This document shows, piece by piece, positions 25,217 through 34,304 of a DNA stretch of 64,000 bases. How positions within the stretch are numbered: the stretch's first letter is position 1; the number at the start of each line of letters is the position of its first letter. The notes under the pieces are model-generated. The model was given only the letters and a program-made list of their open reading frames with translations, searched no databases and was not told the origin of the DNA. The DNA lies in assembly GCF_001373415.1 (NCBI RefSeq), contig NZ_CDSE01000087.1, positions 29,670 to 93,669 of the forward strand. Direction: 5' to 3'. This stretch comes from Paenibacillus dakarensis. Its GTDB lineage: Bacteria; Bacillota; Bacilli; Paenibacillales; Paenibacillaceae. The translations under genes and the position numbers were made by a program.

Positions 25217-25561
25217 TTACTTATGAATCGTTTCATAAACCTCAAGCGCACGGTCTAGGAAAGACTCAATTTCTTCCCGGGACTTACGCAGCTTATTTAC
25301 AAACCGGACCAGTTCACGGCCATCTGTATAAGCTACAAAGCTAGGGATGCCAAGAATATTCTGCTGCTGACTTACGTCACCGACTTGATCCACGTCGACT
25401 TCTACAAGCGTTAACCGGTCAGAATACTTCGTCTCCAGCTCCGGCATAAATGGATCGATAAACTTGCAGTCAATACACCAATCTGCTTTAAATACAGCTA
25501 CCGTCAATCTCGGGGATTGAATCGACACCTGAAATTCTGCTTCTGAAGTGATCTTTTTCAA
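25217..25561 (-). CDS. Thioredoxin family protein
   Basis: A 114-residue thioredoxin-fold protein with active site WCIDC (C29/C32) and the cis-proline in LGIPSFVAY. The middle residues Ile-Asp differ from the Gly-Pro of trxA, which should alter redox potential and partner choice. I start at the TTG at 25561, which has AAAGGGGAG directly upstream; a longer frame lacks a site. It diverges from the DUF2515 gene. Confidence 0.82.
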   Translation of the reverse strand: MKKITSEAEFQVSIQSPRLTVAVFKADWCIDCKFIDPFMPELETKYSDRLTLVEVDVDQVGDVSQQQNILGIPSFVAYTDGRELVRFVNKLRKSREEIESFLDRALEVYETIHK

Positions 25562-25683
25562 GGAAATCTCCCCTTTCCGTATGATTTCGTTCATTCTAAG
25601 TGAAGCAAAATGTGGAGTGGAAGTCAAATTTTAAAGGCCGTACTGATAATAAATTCACTGACATCGAGAAAAGAAGGTGCCTT

Positions 25684-27054
25684 ATGAATTATTCCGTATA
25701 TCCCAAGACGAGCAACCGCTCGATATGGTCGCTGCTGCGTTCTCTCCCCCGTACGGCTGCGGAAGCAATCAACGGTTTTGCAGCTGCTTGGATGGCGTCC
25801 AGTGAGCTCCGGAGGAACCGTACCGACTTGAAATGGAATGAAGGTGCTGCCAGAAGCATCTTGTGCTTACTGGATAAAACAGCTGAAGGGTGCCTTCGTG
25901 AACGTGCCGGCCAAACAATAAAACTAGACAGTGAACCGAAAGAACTGGCAGACCTAAAGGACCTAAGGAACTCTGCTCAGATGTCCTCCACTGATCTTCA
26001 GCTTGTTCAGCACATTTATGAAGCTGTTGCCGCCGCTAATCAAAGCAATATTACACGAACACGCGCTTATCTTGAATTGTTTAATGAATTCCCGGAGATC
26101 CACTGGGCATTACTGGCCCACATGGTTTCAAGAAACGGCGGCTGGAATATGTCCGACATCAAAAGTGGTCTTATGTCTGATTTAACAGACGACCGCTTTA
26201 AGAACGATTTATACCGGTTCCTTGAACGCTGTAACGCCCTGATCTTTCAAGATGCATATCCGCAGCTGCTGCTCTATAAGTACAGCAGACAATGGAAACA
26301 AAGCTGTTTTCACCTGCTTCCGCATTTTCATATATCTGCATTCATGACACCATTCTGGGACAGATTCTGGCTGGATCGAAACAGCAGTTTACTGACTGTT
26401 GCCCTGATCATCAATGAACAGAACTATATTGAAGGCCGAGTGGTGAAGCATCCCTTTTTTCGCAAACATGTGTTGAATAATCCTTCTTTTCGACTACATG
26501 AGCTCGCTCGTTTAAATCAGATCATCTTTCCACTCGGCGAAATGAGGTGGAAGCATGATCTGTTCCATGAATCCATAATCCCGCTCCGGCCTTTAGCCGG
26601 GCTAACCTTAAATCATTTTGATAATCCGTCAGCCCGGATTAAAAGTGGTAAAGCACTGTATGCAATGCTGTTTGGATATGAACAAATTTATCGGGGCGTT
26701 CTTGAATATGTTCAGGGCACACCCCATCTAGGCTCGCGTGCAGAATACTGGCCCGCATTGTTCACAACCCAGCCTTGTCCTGCCATGAATTCCAATACAG
26801 AAAGCACAGAGCTGCTGAAATCCGAGTGGCTTGCAGCCGATCATCGGTTATACAGTCCTCTGCTGGAGGATGTCTGGCGTGATACGGAATACGAGCCTAT
26901 TCCTCGGTATGATTGGTTCCGGGATCCTTCCATGCTCCGGCATGTTACCAAGCCTGTACGTCCTCTCCTCGTAGATATGACCCATGCTCACAGAGCCGGA
27001 CTTGAAAGGGTCGCCTATGTTCATGATATCCAAAGTCACATGAGCCAACCATGA
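25684..27054 (+). CDS. DUF2515 family protein (YppC-like)
   Basis: A 456-residue protein matching the DUF2515 family, typified by B. subtilis YppC, through segments such as TRTRAYLELFNEFPEIHW, AHMVSRNGGWNMSD and the tail LEYVQGTPHLGSR. No catalytic motif or membrane segment is evident and the role is unknown. The start at 25684 has GAAGGTG before it. It is a single gene with a strong terminator. Confidence 0.8.
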   Translation: MNYSVYPKTSNRSIWSLLRSLPRTAAEAINGFAAAWMASSELRRNRTDLKWNEGAARSILCLLDKTAEGCLRERAGQTIKLDSEPKELADLKDLRNSAQMSSTDLQLVQHIYEAVAAANQSNITRTRAYLELFNEFPEIHWALLAHMVSRNGGWNMSDIKSGLMSDLTDDRFKNDLYRFLERCNALIFQDAYPQLLLYKYSRQWKQSCFHLLPHFHISAFMTPFWDRFWLDRNSSLLTVALIINEQNYIEGRVVKHPFFRKHVLNNPSFRLHELARLNQIIFPLGEMRWKHDLFHESIIPLRPLAGLTLNHFDNPSARIKSGKALYAMLFGYEQIYRGVLEYVQGTPHLGSRAEYWPALFTTQPCPAMNSNTESTELLKSEWLAADHRLYSPLLEDVWRDTEYEPIPRYDWFRDPSMLRHVTKPVRPLLVDMTHAHRAGLERVAYVHDIQSHMSQP

Positions 27055-27080
27055 ATTTCACATTTCTTTGAACTAACAAA

Positions 27081-27120
27081 CAGGCCGCTCAAGGATTCCC
27101 CCTGAGCGGCCTGTTGTTTA
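27081..27120 (+). terminator. Terminator of the DUF2515 gene
   Basis: 12-bp stem ACAGGCCGCTCA / TGAGCGGCCTGT followed by TGTTT. Confidence 0.8.
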
Positions 27121-27163
27121 ATACAGAGACTCACCACAGCCTCTTATTCATATATATAGACTC

Positions 27164-28789
27164 TTACCCGCGCTCACGAAGCCGTGAAGGCTGAAGCCGC
27201 ATAAGCGGCCGGAACAGCTTCTGTATTACCCGAGGATAGCTGGAGAGCTCTGCCTGGCGAAGTACACCGAGCATGATGAGCAGTACCAGATAGATAACTA
27301 CCACGACTGCTCCTACCAACAAGCAGCTAATAAAAAATGCAATGCGCGCTGGTATGACATCAACCAATTGATTCCCGAGCTGGTTAACCCCGTAACCTGC
27401 AGCTAAGGCTGCAAGACCTGTGATGATAAAGCCACTCCAACGGGAACCCAGTATAGAGAATGGAACAATGGTTTTAATTGAACGCAGGTTAAGCACCGTA
27501 ATAACGAGGAAACAGAGTGCCGTCGCACCGATAATTCCATAGATCCCAAAGAGCGGAGCGAGCAGCACACTTGCAGCCAGCTTAACGATAATCCCGATCA
27601 TAACGTGAACCATTGAAATTTTGGCTTTACCAATCCCGAGCAGGATTGAGCCTGAGGTCATCATCGTAATCTGGAATATCGTACCGAAGGTCAGCATGGC
27701 AATGATTCCGCTGCCGTTCAACGAGCTGAACAGAAGTCCGTTCACAGAATAGGATGCCGCAACCAGAGCAAGCACAATAGGCATTCCCGTAAGTATCGAT
27801 ATTTTAAGTGCAAGTGTGACCTGGCGCTGCAGATGATTCTGATCTTTTCTAGCATAAGCTGCAGAAATGATCGGTATTAATGACTGACTGAGCGCGATGG
27901 CTAAAATCGGAGGAATACCGGCAATACTCTGTGCACGTGTACCAAGAACTGCAAGAGCGGCAGTTGCTTCCTCTGCTCCGAAGTTTCCAGTCAACAGCGG
28001 TTTAACAATAGAACCATCAATGAAATTGATAGCCGGGACTGCAAGAGACGATAGTACAATCGGAATCGACAGCGTAAAGATCGCTTTATATATCCCGCCA
28101 AGCGGTATGGATGTGTCCGGACCGGGCAGCTGCAGCTTCTGATCCTGACGACGCAGCTTTATGGCAAAGAAGATCATTACACCAAATGCCGCTACACTCC
28201 CCAGCACACCGCCGAAGGAAGCCCCTGCCGCTACCCAAGTATCATCGTAACCCATACGAACAAGAATATATGCAAGTCCAATTCCTGTGATCACACGGGC
28301 AATTTGCTCAACGATCTGCGATACGCCCCCAACAGTCATAAAGTTTCTGCCTTGGAAATATCCGCGCATCATTGCAATCGTCGGGAACAGCAGCAGCGCT
28401 GGTGCAAGTGCCTGTATAGCTGCTGCCGACTCAGGCACCTCAGCTACATATGTAGCATAATAAGGAGCAGCAAAATAGAGAATTGAAGTCATTACAATAC
28501 CAGCACCAGCCGAAAAGAATAGGGCCGCCTGGTAGATGCGCTTCGCTTCAGATGGTTTATTCAGCGCGTAACGTTCAGATACCATTTTACTAAGCGTACT
28601 AGGTATTCCTGCCGTTGCTAAAGCTAACAGCATTAAATATACATTATTTGCAATCGTAAAAGACGCATCCCCTACGTTATCGAGCAAGTGCTCCAGCGGA
28701 ATTCGCTGAGCAAGCCCTAATACCCTGGCCACAAGTGCCGCTGCAGCCAATATAATTGTACCTTTAATGAAAGACTCTTTCTTAGACAA
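27164..28789 (-). CDS. MOP-superfamily flippase (SpoVB/YtgP/MurJ-like)
   Basis: A 541-residue transporter with about 14 membrane helices. The N-terminal segment GTIILAAAALVARVLGLAQRIPL, in pieces, and the MRGYFQGRNFM loop near 145 are typical of the SpoVB/YtgP branch, whose members flip lipid-linked precursors such as lipid II. It is the last gene of a HAD-DUF456-flippase operon. The next gene to the right on the same strand is a class B PBP, which fits cell-wall work. I cannot tell vegetative from spore use. Confidence 0.85.
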   Translation of the reverse strand: MSKKESFIKGTIILAAAALVARVLGLAQRIPLEHLLDNVGDASFTIANNVYLMLLALATAGIPSTLSKMVSERYALNKPSEAKRIYQAALFFSAGAGIVMTSILYFAAPYYATYVAEVPESAAAIQALAPALLLFPTIAMMRGYFQGRNFMTVGGVSQIVEQIARVITGIGLAYILVRMGYDDTWVAAGASFGGVLGSVAAFGVMIFFAIKLRRQDQKLQLPGPDTSIPLGGIYKAIFTLSIPIVLSSLAVPAINFIDGSIVKPLLTGNFGAEEATAALAVLGTRAQSIAGIPPILAIALSQSLIPIISAAYARKDQNHLQRQVTLALKISILTGMPIVLALVAASYSVNGLLFSSLNGSGIIAMLTFGTIFQITMMTSGSILLGIGKAKISMVHVMIGIIVKLAASVLLAPLFGIYGIIGATALCFLVITVLNLRSIKTIVPFSILGSRWSGFIITGLAALAAGYGVNQLGNQLVDVIPARIAFFISCLLVGAVVVVIYLVLLIMLGVLRQAELSSYPRVIQKLFRPLMRLQPSRLRERG

Positions 28790-28840
28790 AATAAGTACCC
28801 TTCTTTCTTCCGATAGGCAGACACCAATGAAGTATTTACC

Positions 28841-29320
28841 TTAAAAAATCCAAATCAAGAATATAATAATCATGGCAAGCTGCAGAACAATTTTAACGAC
28901 AACACTGCTAAACAGACCAAGTACGGAGCCAAGGCCCACTTTCATCGACTTGCTTGGGTTAGAACCTGCCAAGATCTCACCTATAAACGCCCCGATAAAT
29001 GGACCAATAATCAAGCCAAAGGCAGGAATAACGAACGGCCCTAAAATCAGCCCAATAGTGCTGCCCCAGATGGATGCTTTTGAACCGCCAAATTTTTTCA
29101 CACCCCACGCATTGACTCCATAATCAGCGACGAACAGAATTACTAAGATGAGCGTCTGAATTATCCAGAAGAACACACTGTAATGCTCAAACGTAAAGAA
29201 CCAGCCATAGACGAATAATGCCAAGTAGATGGCGACTACGCCAGGCAAAATCGGATAAACAGCACCAGCCATCCCGACCAGAAATAAAGCTATGACTATG
29301 ATCCAACCTAGTATATCCAT
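28841..29320 (-). CDS. DUF456 membrane protein
   Basis: A 159-residue membrane protein. Its first half has two helices (5-45 and 50-68). The second half is glycine-rich with GxxxG-like repeats (GLILGPFVIPAFGLIIGPFIGAFIGE, in pieces), the signature of the DUF456 family (B. subtilis YqgC). Function is unknown. It starts eight bases after the HAD gene, so the two are co-transcribed. Confidence 0.83.
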   Translation of the reverse strand: MDILGWIIVIALFLVGMAGAVYPILPGVVAIYLALFVYGWFFTFEHYSVFFWIIQTLILVILFVADYGVNAWGVKKFGGSKASIWGSTIGLILGPFVIPAFGLIIGPFIGAFIGEILAGSNPSKSMKVGLGSVLGLFSSVVVKIVLQLAMIIIFLIWIF

Positions 29321-29328
29321 CTATTCAA

Positions 29329-30075
29329 TCACTCCCCGCGCAAAATATAATTGCGGATAACCTCTGTGATGCCATCCTCATTATTGCTCGCTACGACGAT
29401 GTCTGCTTCATCCTTAACCGTCTGCTGAGCGTTGCCCATAGCCACACCCAGTCCCGCCTGTTGAATCGCTGCTAAATCGTTCAGACTATCACCCACAGCT
29501 ACGACCTGTGACATCTCAAGTCCAAGCAAGCCGCATACTTGTTTAATTCCCTCAGCCTTGTTAATTCCCTTAGGATTAATTTCGAAATTGTAGGGCGATG
29601 AGTTTGTTATTTCAAGTCCATCCATCTCCTGAAGTTTCATAAGAATATGATGGCGCACATCATCGTCCTCATTATGATATCCAAATTTCAGCCATTCCTG
29701 GTTTTCAATGTTCTCGTCCCACATCTCCCGGTTATACAGGCGATCGACTGTATACGCCCAGAACCATGATCCCGTTTCCTCAGCAATTTCATGCATTTTT
29801 CGCACCAGCTTAACATCAAGCAGCGCACGGCGGTATAAATCATAAGGAGCGCGCCATACTTCACTTCCATTCACCGTAATCATCGGGGTTGAAAGCTCCA
29901 ATTGCTGCGCATAAGGATATGCATTCTTGAACGAGCGCCCTGTGGACAAGCATACATGAATTCCTTGGCGAACTGCCTCTTTAATCCATTTCACCGTCTC
30001 GGGAGAAATCTCATTATCATCCTGAAGCAGTGTTCCATCCATATCTAATGCCAGCAATTTGTATTTATGAGTCAT
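29329..30075 (-). CDS. Cof-type HAD hydrolase
   Basis: HAD phosphatase of the Cof/YidA type II-B group (248 residues). Nucleophile and acid/base are D11 and D13 in DMDGTLLQDD, motif II is LSTGR (about 39-43), and the metal motif is VAVGDSLNDLAAI near 190-202. It probably dephosphorylates sugar phosphates or FMN-like substrates; the exact substrate is not visible. It is the first gene of the HAD-DUF456-flippase operon. Confidence 0.9.
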   Translation of the reverse strand: MTHKYKLLALDMDGTLLQDDNEISPETVKWIKEAVRQGIHVCLSTGRSFKNAYPYAQQLELSTPMITVNGSEVWRAPYDLYRRALLDVKLVRKMHEIAEETGSWFWAYTVDRLYNREMWDENIENQEWLKFGYHNEDDDVRHHILMKLQEMDGLEITNSSPYNFEINPKGINKAEGIKQVCGLLGLEMSQVVAVGDSLNDLAAIQQAGLGVAMGNAQQTVKDEADIVVASNNEDGITEVIRNYILRGE

Positions 30076-30201
30076 GGTCTGATCCCCCTAAAAATCTGTA
30101 CTGTTTAAACATAACGACATTTTACCACAAACCATTTATGTCATACACTAAGCCCACAGAAACAGCTTCATTTTGCCTTTTAAATTCAATTTCGGTTTGA
30201 A

Positions 30202-30243
30202 AAAGCAGGCCCAGGATCCTTGTTATCCCGAGCCTGCTTTTGT
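30202..30243 (-). terminator. Terminator of the PBP operon
   Basis: Minus-strand AAAAGCAGGC / GCCTGCTTTT stem followed by more T. Confidence 0.75.
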
Positions 30244-30267
30244 TAAATTGAACCTAAGTTTTACGGA

Positions 30268-32358
30268 TTACTGAGTAATCCCTTCTGCACTTCCGTCCTC
30301 TGCTTCATCTGTCTTGGGATGCGGTGTACCGTCGAGTCCGTATACTTCATCATACGCATCAAATATTTTGCGAGCTACTGGTGCAGCACTATAAGCACCA
30401 AAACCGCCTTCCGGAATAACAACAGCTACGGCGAGCTTCGGATTTTCCCGTGGAGCGAACCCGATAAACACCCCGTTATCCGTCAGGATTCTTTTCCCAT
30501 TAACATATACCTCTTGCTGGGATGTACCTGTCTTACGGGCAAAGTCATAACCAAAGCCTTCAAAAGACGGTAACCCTTGTGTGTTCATCCCTTTTATCAC
30601 TTCATTCCAATATTGATCGGGGAATGTCACTTTATTTAGAACTTCGCGTTTGAATTTCTTAACAACATTGCCCTCTTGGTCCTTGATCTCACTAACCAGC
30701 TGCGGCTTGATGCGCTCTCCGCGGTTAGCCAGCGTCGTTACATACTGAGCCAGCTGCATCGTGGAATACTTACCGGATTGGCCGAAGGAAGCAAATACCA
30801 GTGCAGCCAGTGGGCTACCCGCCTGTTCAATATTGAAGTATTCAATGGTACCTTTATACTCACCTCGAAGCCCTATTTCTGTAGAAACACCCAACCCGAA
30901 GTCTTTCATGTATTTGTCCCATACTTCAATACCCTTGGCACCATATTTATTAAACAATTGTTTACCTACCATATCAATCATGAAAGCATTGGACGAATTC
31001 TGAAGGGCAAGCGCCGGGTCAATGGATCCAAAGGCCTTCGACTGGGAGTTACGGACCCTCGACTTGTCTCCACCGAATTCTGCATATCCTCTGTCATAAT
31101 AATAATCATTCACTCCGAAGAATCCCTCGTTCAAACCAAGCAGGACACTTAACGGTTTAACCGTGGAACCAAGAAGCAGGACTGACTCCAGATTATTAGC
31201 CGATCGGCCTGAGCTAAACGGGCTAATTGTACCATTTCCCATGAAAGGAGTTACCTTATCCCAATCATCTGTATTATCCTTCCATACATTAGGGTCATAG
31301 TCAGGGATGCTTGCCATCGCAACGATGTTGCCTGTATCCACCTCCATGGCAACCGCATATCCTGTCTTGGCATCCGGGTGCGTTCGGCCTGAGAACGGAG
31401 TTGTACGCAGCCATTCGAGCTGTTCGACAATCGCCTGTTCTGCTTTCATCTGAATATCTTTATGAATCGTTGTGTGTACGTTATTTCCCTTTTCAGGTGC
31501 AACCATCGTCGGCACGCCATCAATCATGTTTTGCGGATTGATTGGTATGCTCATATAACCATTCTTGCCGCGCAGCTCGTCCTGGAACATCATCTCCATT
31601 CCGTCATAGCCAACCCACTCGGTTTCCGTATACTTAAGTCCAGGGTCTTTCTGGTCCTTGTTCGCTTCATCAATTTCCTTATACTTATCCAGAGATTTAA
31701 CTCCCTTAAACTCTTTCAAATAACCAATCGTTTGTACTGCAACTGTATCCTTATCATAATAACGAACGTTTTCCTCAACAATCTCTATGCCAGGAAATTG
31801 ATCTTTATTTTCAATGAAATAAGCGACTTCCTTGTCGGTCAGATCCCCTTTAATTCTTCGCGGCTCATATCCGCCCTGTTTCTTCGAATCCAGATCCAGC
31901 AAGTCAAGAATGTCCTCTACCGTCAGCTTCTCCGCATCGGCAGCACCATGCTCATCAAATACCTTGCGCATCTTCTCTGCAAATGCTTCGATTTCCGGAC
32001 GGTTCTCCATTCCTTTTTCCGTCTGACTGTTGTAATTCTTCAGCAGCGTGACATAAAGCGCATTCGAGGGCTTAGAGAAAGCGATCGGCGTTCCCGACGC
32101 ATCAATAATGCTCCCCCGGATCGGCTGAAGCGGAAAGTTCTTCGTCCGGCCTCCGGTTTCCTGCTCTGTCAGTTCAGGACCTTCCACGAACTGCAGGATC
32201 GCAAGTCGGACAATAATAACGCAAAATATAATAAATGTACTGAAAAAGAACAAATTAATTCTTAAATTAAATTGGCTTCCGGCATCCCCTTCATCTTGCT
32301 TTCGCTTGCCCGCTTTAAAACCTTTCACCTTGCATTTCTCCCCTTTGTTGTCTTTCAC
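30268..32358 (-). CDS. Class B penicillin-binding protein (PBP2/PbpA-like transpeptidase)
   Basis: A 696-residue bitopic protein: basic cytoplasmic tail, membrane helix near 32-54, a dimerisation/pedestal region, then the transpeptidase domain. Active-site motifs are S398-T-V-K401, an SxN in QNSSNAF around residue 455, and K609-T-G-T. It crosslinks peptidoglycan, and resembles elongation-type PBP2 (PbpA/PbpH) more than FtsI. The pedestal carries a helical insert (PEIEAFAEKMRKVFDEHG region). It follows a transglutaminase-domain gene after about 140 bases that contain a perfect inverted repeat. Confidence 0.92.
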   Translation of the reverse strand: MKDNKGEKCKVKGFKAGKRKQDEGDAGSQFNLRINLFFFSTFIIFCVIIVRLAILQFVEGPELTEQETGGRTKNFPLQPIRGSIIDASGTPIAFSKPSNALYVTLLKNYNSQTEKGMENRPEIEAFAEKMRKVFDEHGAADAEKLTVEDILDLLDLDSKKQGGYEPRRIKGDLTDKEVAYFIENKDQFPGIEIVEENVRYYDKDTVAVQTIGYLKEFKGVKSLDKYKEIDEANKDQKDPGLKYTETEWVGYDGMEMMFQDELRGKNGYMSIPINPQNMIDGVPTMVAPEKGNNVHTTIHKDIQMKAEQAIVEQLEWLRTTPFSGRTHPDAKTGYAVAMEVDTGNIVAMASIPDYDPNVWKDNTDDWDKVTPFMGNGTISPFSSGRSANNLESVLLLGSTVKPLSVLLGLNEGFFGVNDYYYDRGYAEFGGDKSRVRNSQSKAFGSIDPALALQNSSNAFMIDMVGKQLFNKYGAKGIEVWDKYMKDFGLGVSTEIGLRGEYKGTIEYFNIEQAGSPLAALVFASFGQSGKYSTMQLAQYVTTLANRGERIKPQLVSEIKDQEGNVVKKFKREVLNKVTFPDQYWNEVIKGMNTQGLPSFEGFGYDFARKTGTSQQEVYVNGKRILTDNGVFIGFAPRENPKLAVAVVIPEGGFGAYSAAPVARKIFDAYDEVYGLDGTPHPKTDEAEDGSAEGITQ

Positions 32359-32431
32359 ATAAGATCATCTTAACACAAAGTGTAGCCCTGATTCACCTTT
32401 CCACAATGTGACATGAACCGGGCGAAATGAA

Positions 32432-32463
32432 ATCAAGATGGCCTGGAAACAGGCCATCTTGAT
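32432..32463. terminator. Perfect inverted repeat between two envelope genes
   Basis: A 14-bp stem ATCAAGATGGCCTG with its exact complement around a GAAA loop. On the minus strand only a broken T-tract (TTTCATTT) follows, so it is a weak terminator or a processing site. Confidence 0.5.
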
Positions 32464-32495
32464 CATATTCCGTTCTATCTGTTTATCTTTAAATC

Positions 32496-33647
32496 TTAAA
32501 ATACCTGTTCTTTAATATGCGTCTCATTGAAGCGGGGAGGATTAAACCAGTTCCCGCTCTGTGCCCATGTTGGGTCAAGAGGTATCCATTCCTGTTTTTC
32601 ACGCAGATAAACCTCATTCCATGCATGCGGCCCATAACCGCCTTGGCCATTATAGCCCCGTCCTGTAACAACCCGAACTTTCAGATCCTGAGAACGAGCC
32701 ATCATCGCATACAGTCTTGCATAATCAATGCACACACCTGAACGGGTATCATAGGTGTCTTGAGGTGTTTGTTCCTTCCAAATCCGCTGTTCCTCATATA
32801 ACTTCACTTTTTCATGGTCATAGGACACCCTGGTTCCTACCCAATCATATAATTTCCGGGCTTTTTCTTCATCCGTATCGGCCCCCTTCATGACATGCGC
32901 AGCAGTCTGCTCAATCCCTTCAGGAATAGCGTGATCCACAACCTCATATTTCTGCTGCATAATGCCATTAAGCTCTTCTTGAACAGACTGAGTAAACACA
33001 GGCAGCTTATCCCGCACCAACGAACCGGATAACGGTTCAATTACTGCCTGTGCTCCCTGCTTGTACACAGGTGAAGACTCTACATAACGGCTGAACGAAT
33101 GATCCGGATAAAGGCTGACCCAGATGAACAGAATAGCAATAACAACAATACTCCGTACCATTCCAATAATAATACCAATCCCAGCCCCTGCGATACGGCT
33201 GCCAGCACTTGCCGGTTTATCTGCTCTTGAACCAAATAGCCCTAATCTTCCGCTTATGGTCAAGGATACAAATAGACGGAGTATAAAAAGGATCATGCTA
33301 TAGCTGATCATAAACAGAACGGCAAACCGCAGCAGCGGAAAATCCGCCATCGAATTAACCAATGTATAGTAAATCTGTTCCCATAACTTAAGCTCCTTAT
33401 CGGGAATACGGCTTCCCAATGATTCAAACCAGACTGAGGCTTTGGGAGATAACCATAATGTGAAAGGAACAGAGATCGCTAAACCGATTAAACGAAGAAG
33501 AGCTTCCCCGATAAAATAGGCCAGTTTCCCAGCCGATCGAGATGCCCCCCGATTCCACCCCTGGATGAAAGAAAAGGCCATAATTAACAGCAGCAGGATT
33601 GTAATTCCATTTCCTTCCCTCAGACTGTTGGTCCATGCTGTTAACAT
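32496..33647 (-). CDS. Membrane protein with CvpA-like N terminus and transglutaminase domain
   Basis: A 383-residue protein. Residues about 10-190 form four to five membrane helices, with a CvpA-like ending (GAGIGIIIGMVRSIVVIAIL, in pieces). A linker leads to a transglutaminase-like domain with C306 (SGVCIDYARL), H341 (GPHAWNEV) and D358 (PLDPTW), a complete papain-type triad. If the last helix points outward the domain faces the cell wall. Such domains act as peptidases or crosslinkers on wall or protein substrates. It starts 38 bases after a small membrane protein gene and lies upstream of a class B PBP. Confidence 0.82.
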   Translation of the reverse strand: MLTAWTNSLREGNGITILLLLIMAFSFIQGWNRGASRSAGKLAYFIGEALLRLIGLAISVPFTLWLSPKASVWFESLGSRIPDKELKLWEQIYYTLVNSMADFPLLRFAVLFMISYSMILFILRLFVSLTISGRLGLFGSRADKPASAGSRIAGAGIGIIIGMVRSIVVIAILFIWVSLYPDHSFSRYVESSPVYKQGAQAVIEPLSGSLVRDKLPVFTQSVQEELNGIMQQKYEVVDHAIPEGIEQTAAHVMKGADTDEEKARKLYDWVGTRVSYDHEKVKLYEEQRIWKEQTPQDTYDTRSGVCIDYARLYAMMARSQDLKVRVVTGRGYNGQGGYGPHAWNEVYLREKQEWIPLDPTWAQSGNWFNPPRFNETHIKEQVF

Positions 33648-33685
33648 GGCAACCCCTCCTTTCTGAGACTAGCTTCTAAGCTGCA

Positions 33686-34120
33686 TTATTTCTTTTTTGC
33701 TTGAGCAATAAATTCCTTTATCGTCTCGTTCATATCCCATTTACCGACAGAAACTCCTTTATAATTCACTTCTACTTCTTTCCCACCGGCTTTTCCTTTG
33801 AGCTCCAGGTTGGGTGATTTCACCGTAAATGTTCCATCACCATTCGATGTATATTTTGCTTCCTTTGCCTCTTTCATCATGATGTTCATAACTTCAGTCT
33901 TAACCGTATCTACAGCTTCGTTCTTGACCGTGGTTACAACCTCGCCAATCTGGTCTATGGATATCCCGCTATAGATAAGCAATCCCCCAATGATAAGAAC
34001 AACCAAAGCCCATTTGATGACCGTCTTGACCAAATTAACCACGATAAATAGCACGATCAAGGCAATGGCGATCACCAGCCAGTTTTGCTTCAGAAATTCC
34101 AGCCATACTTGTGCATCCAT
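33686..34120 (-). CDS. Hypothetical membrane protein
   Basis: A 144-residue protein with two close membrane helices (about 14-52), then an exported or cytoplasmic tail with an amphipathic helix and a small beta domain (YTSNGDGTFTVKSPNLELKG). I do not recognise the family. The ATG at 34120 has GGGAGTG nine bases upstream; a GTG at 34141 has no site. It is probably co-transcribed with the transglutaminase gene 38 bases downstream, suggesting an envelope role. Confidence 0.65.
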   Translation of the reverse strand: MDAQVWLEFLKQNWLVIAIALIVLFIVVNLVKTVIKWALVVLIIGGLLIYSGISIDQIGEVVTTVKNEAVDTVKTEVMNIMMKEAKEAKYTSNGDGTFTVKSPNLELKGKAGGKEVEVNYKGVSVGKWDMNETIKEFIAQAKKK

Positions 34121-34304
34121 TCCACTTTTCACTCCCATCACTTACGTGTCTGCGGCTACCTTTAACCGTTCTTATAGATTATACATGATTCCCTCTAAAA
34201 CTGTCAGTAAGACCTCCTATCCGTAAATAAAGGGAATAAGCTTGGCAGCTAGGGCGTACAAGTATTAACATAACCTGTCTTAGATGCGGGTAGGAGGTGC
34301 TTCT

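Noticed and set aside
31462..32265. 267-codon plus-strand frame opposite the class B PBP gene
   Set aside because: Antisense shadow of the PBP; Phe/Ile/Leu/Arg-heavy composition without a start site.
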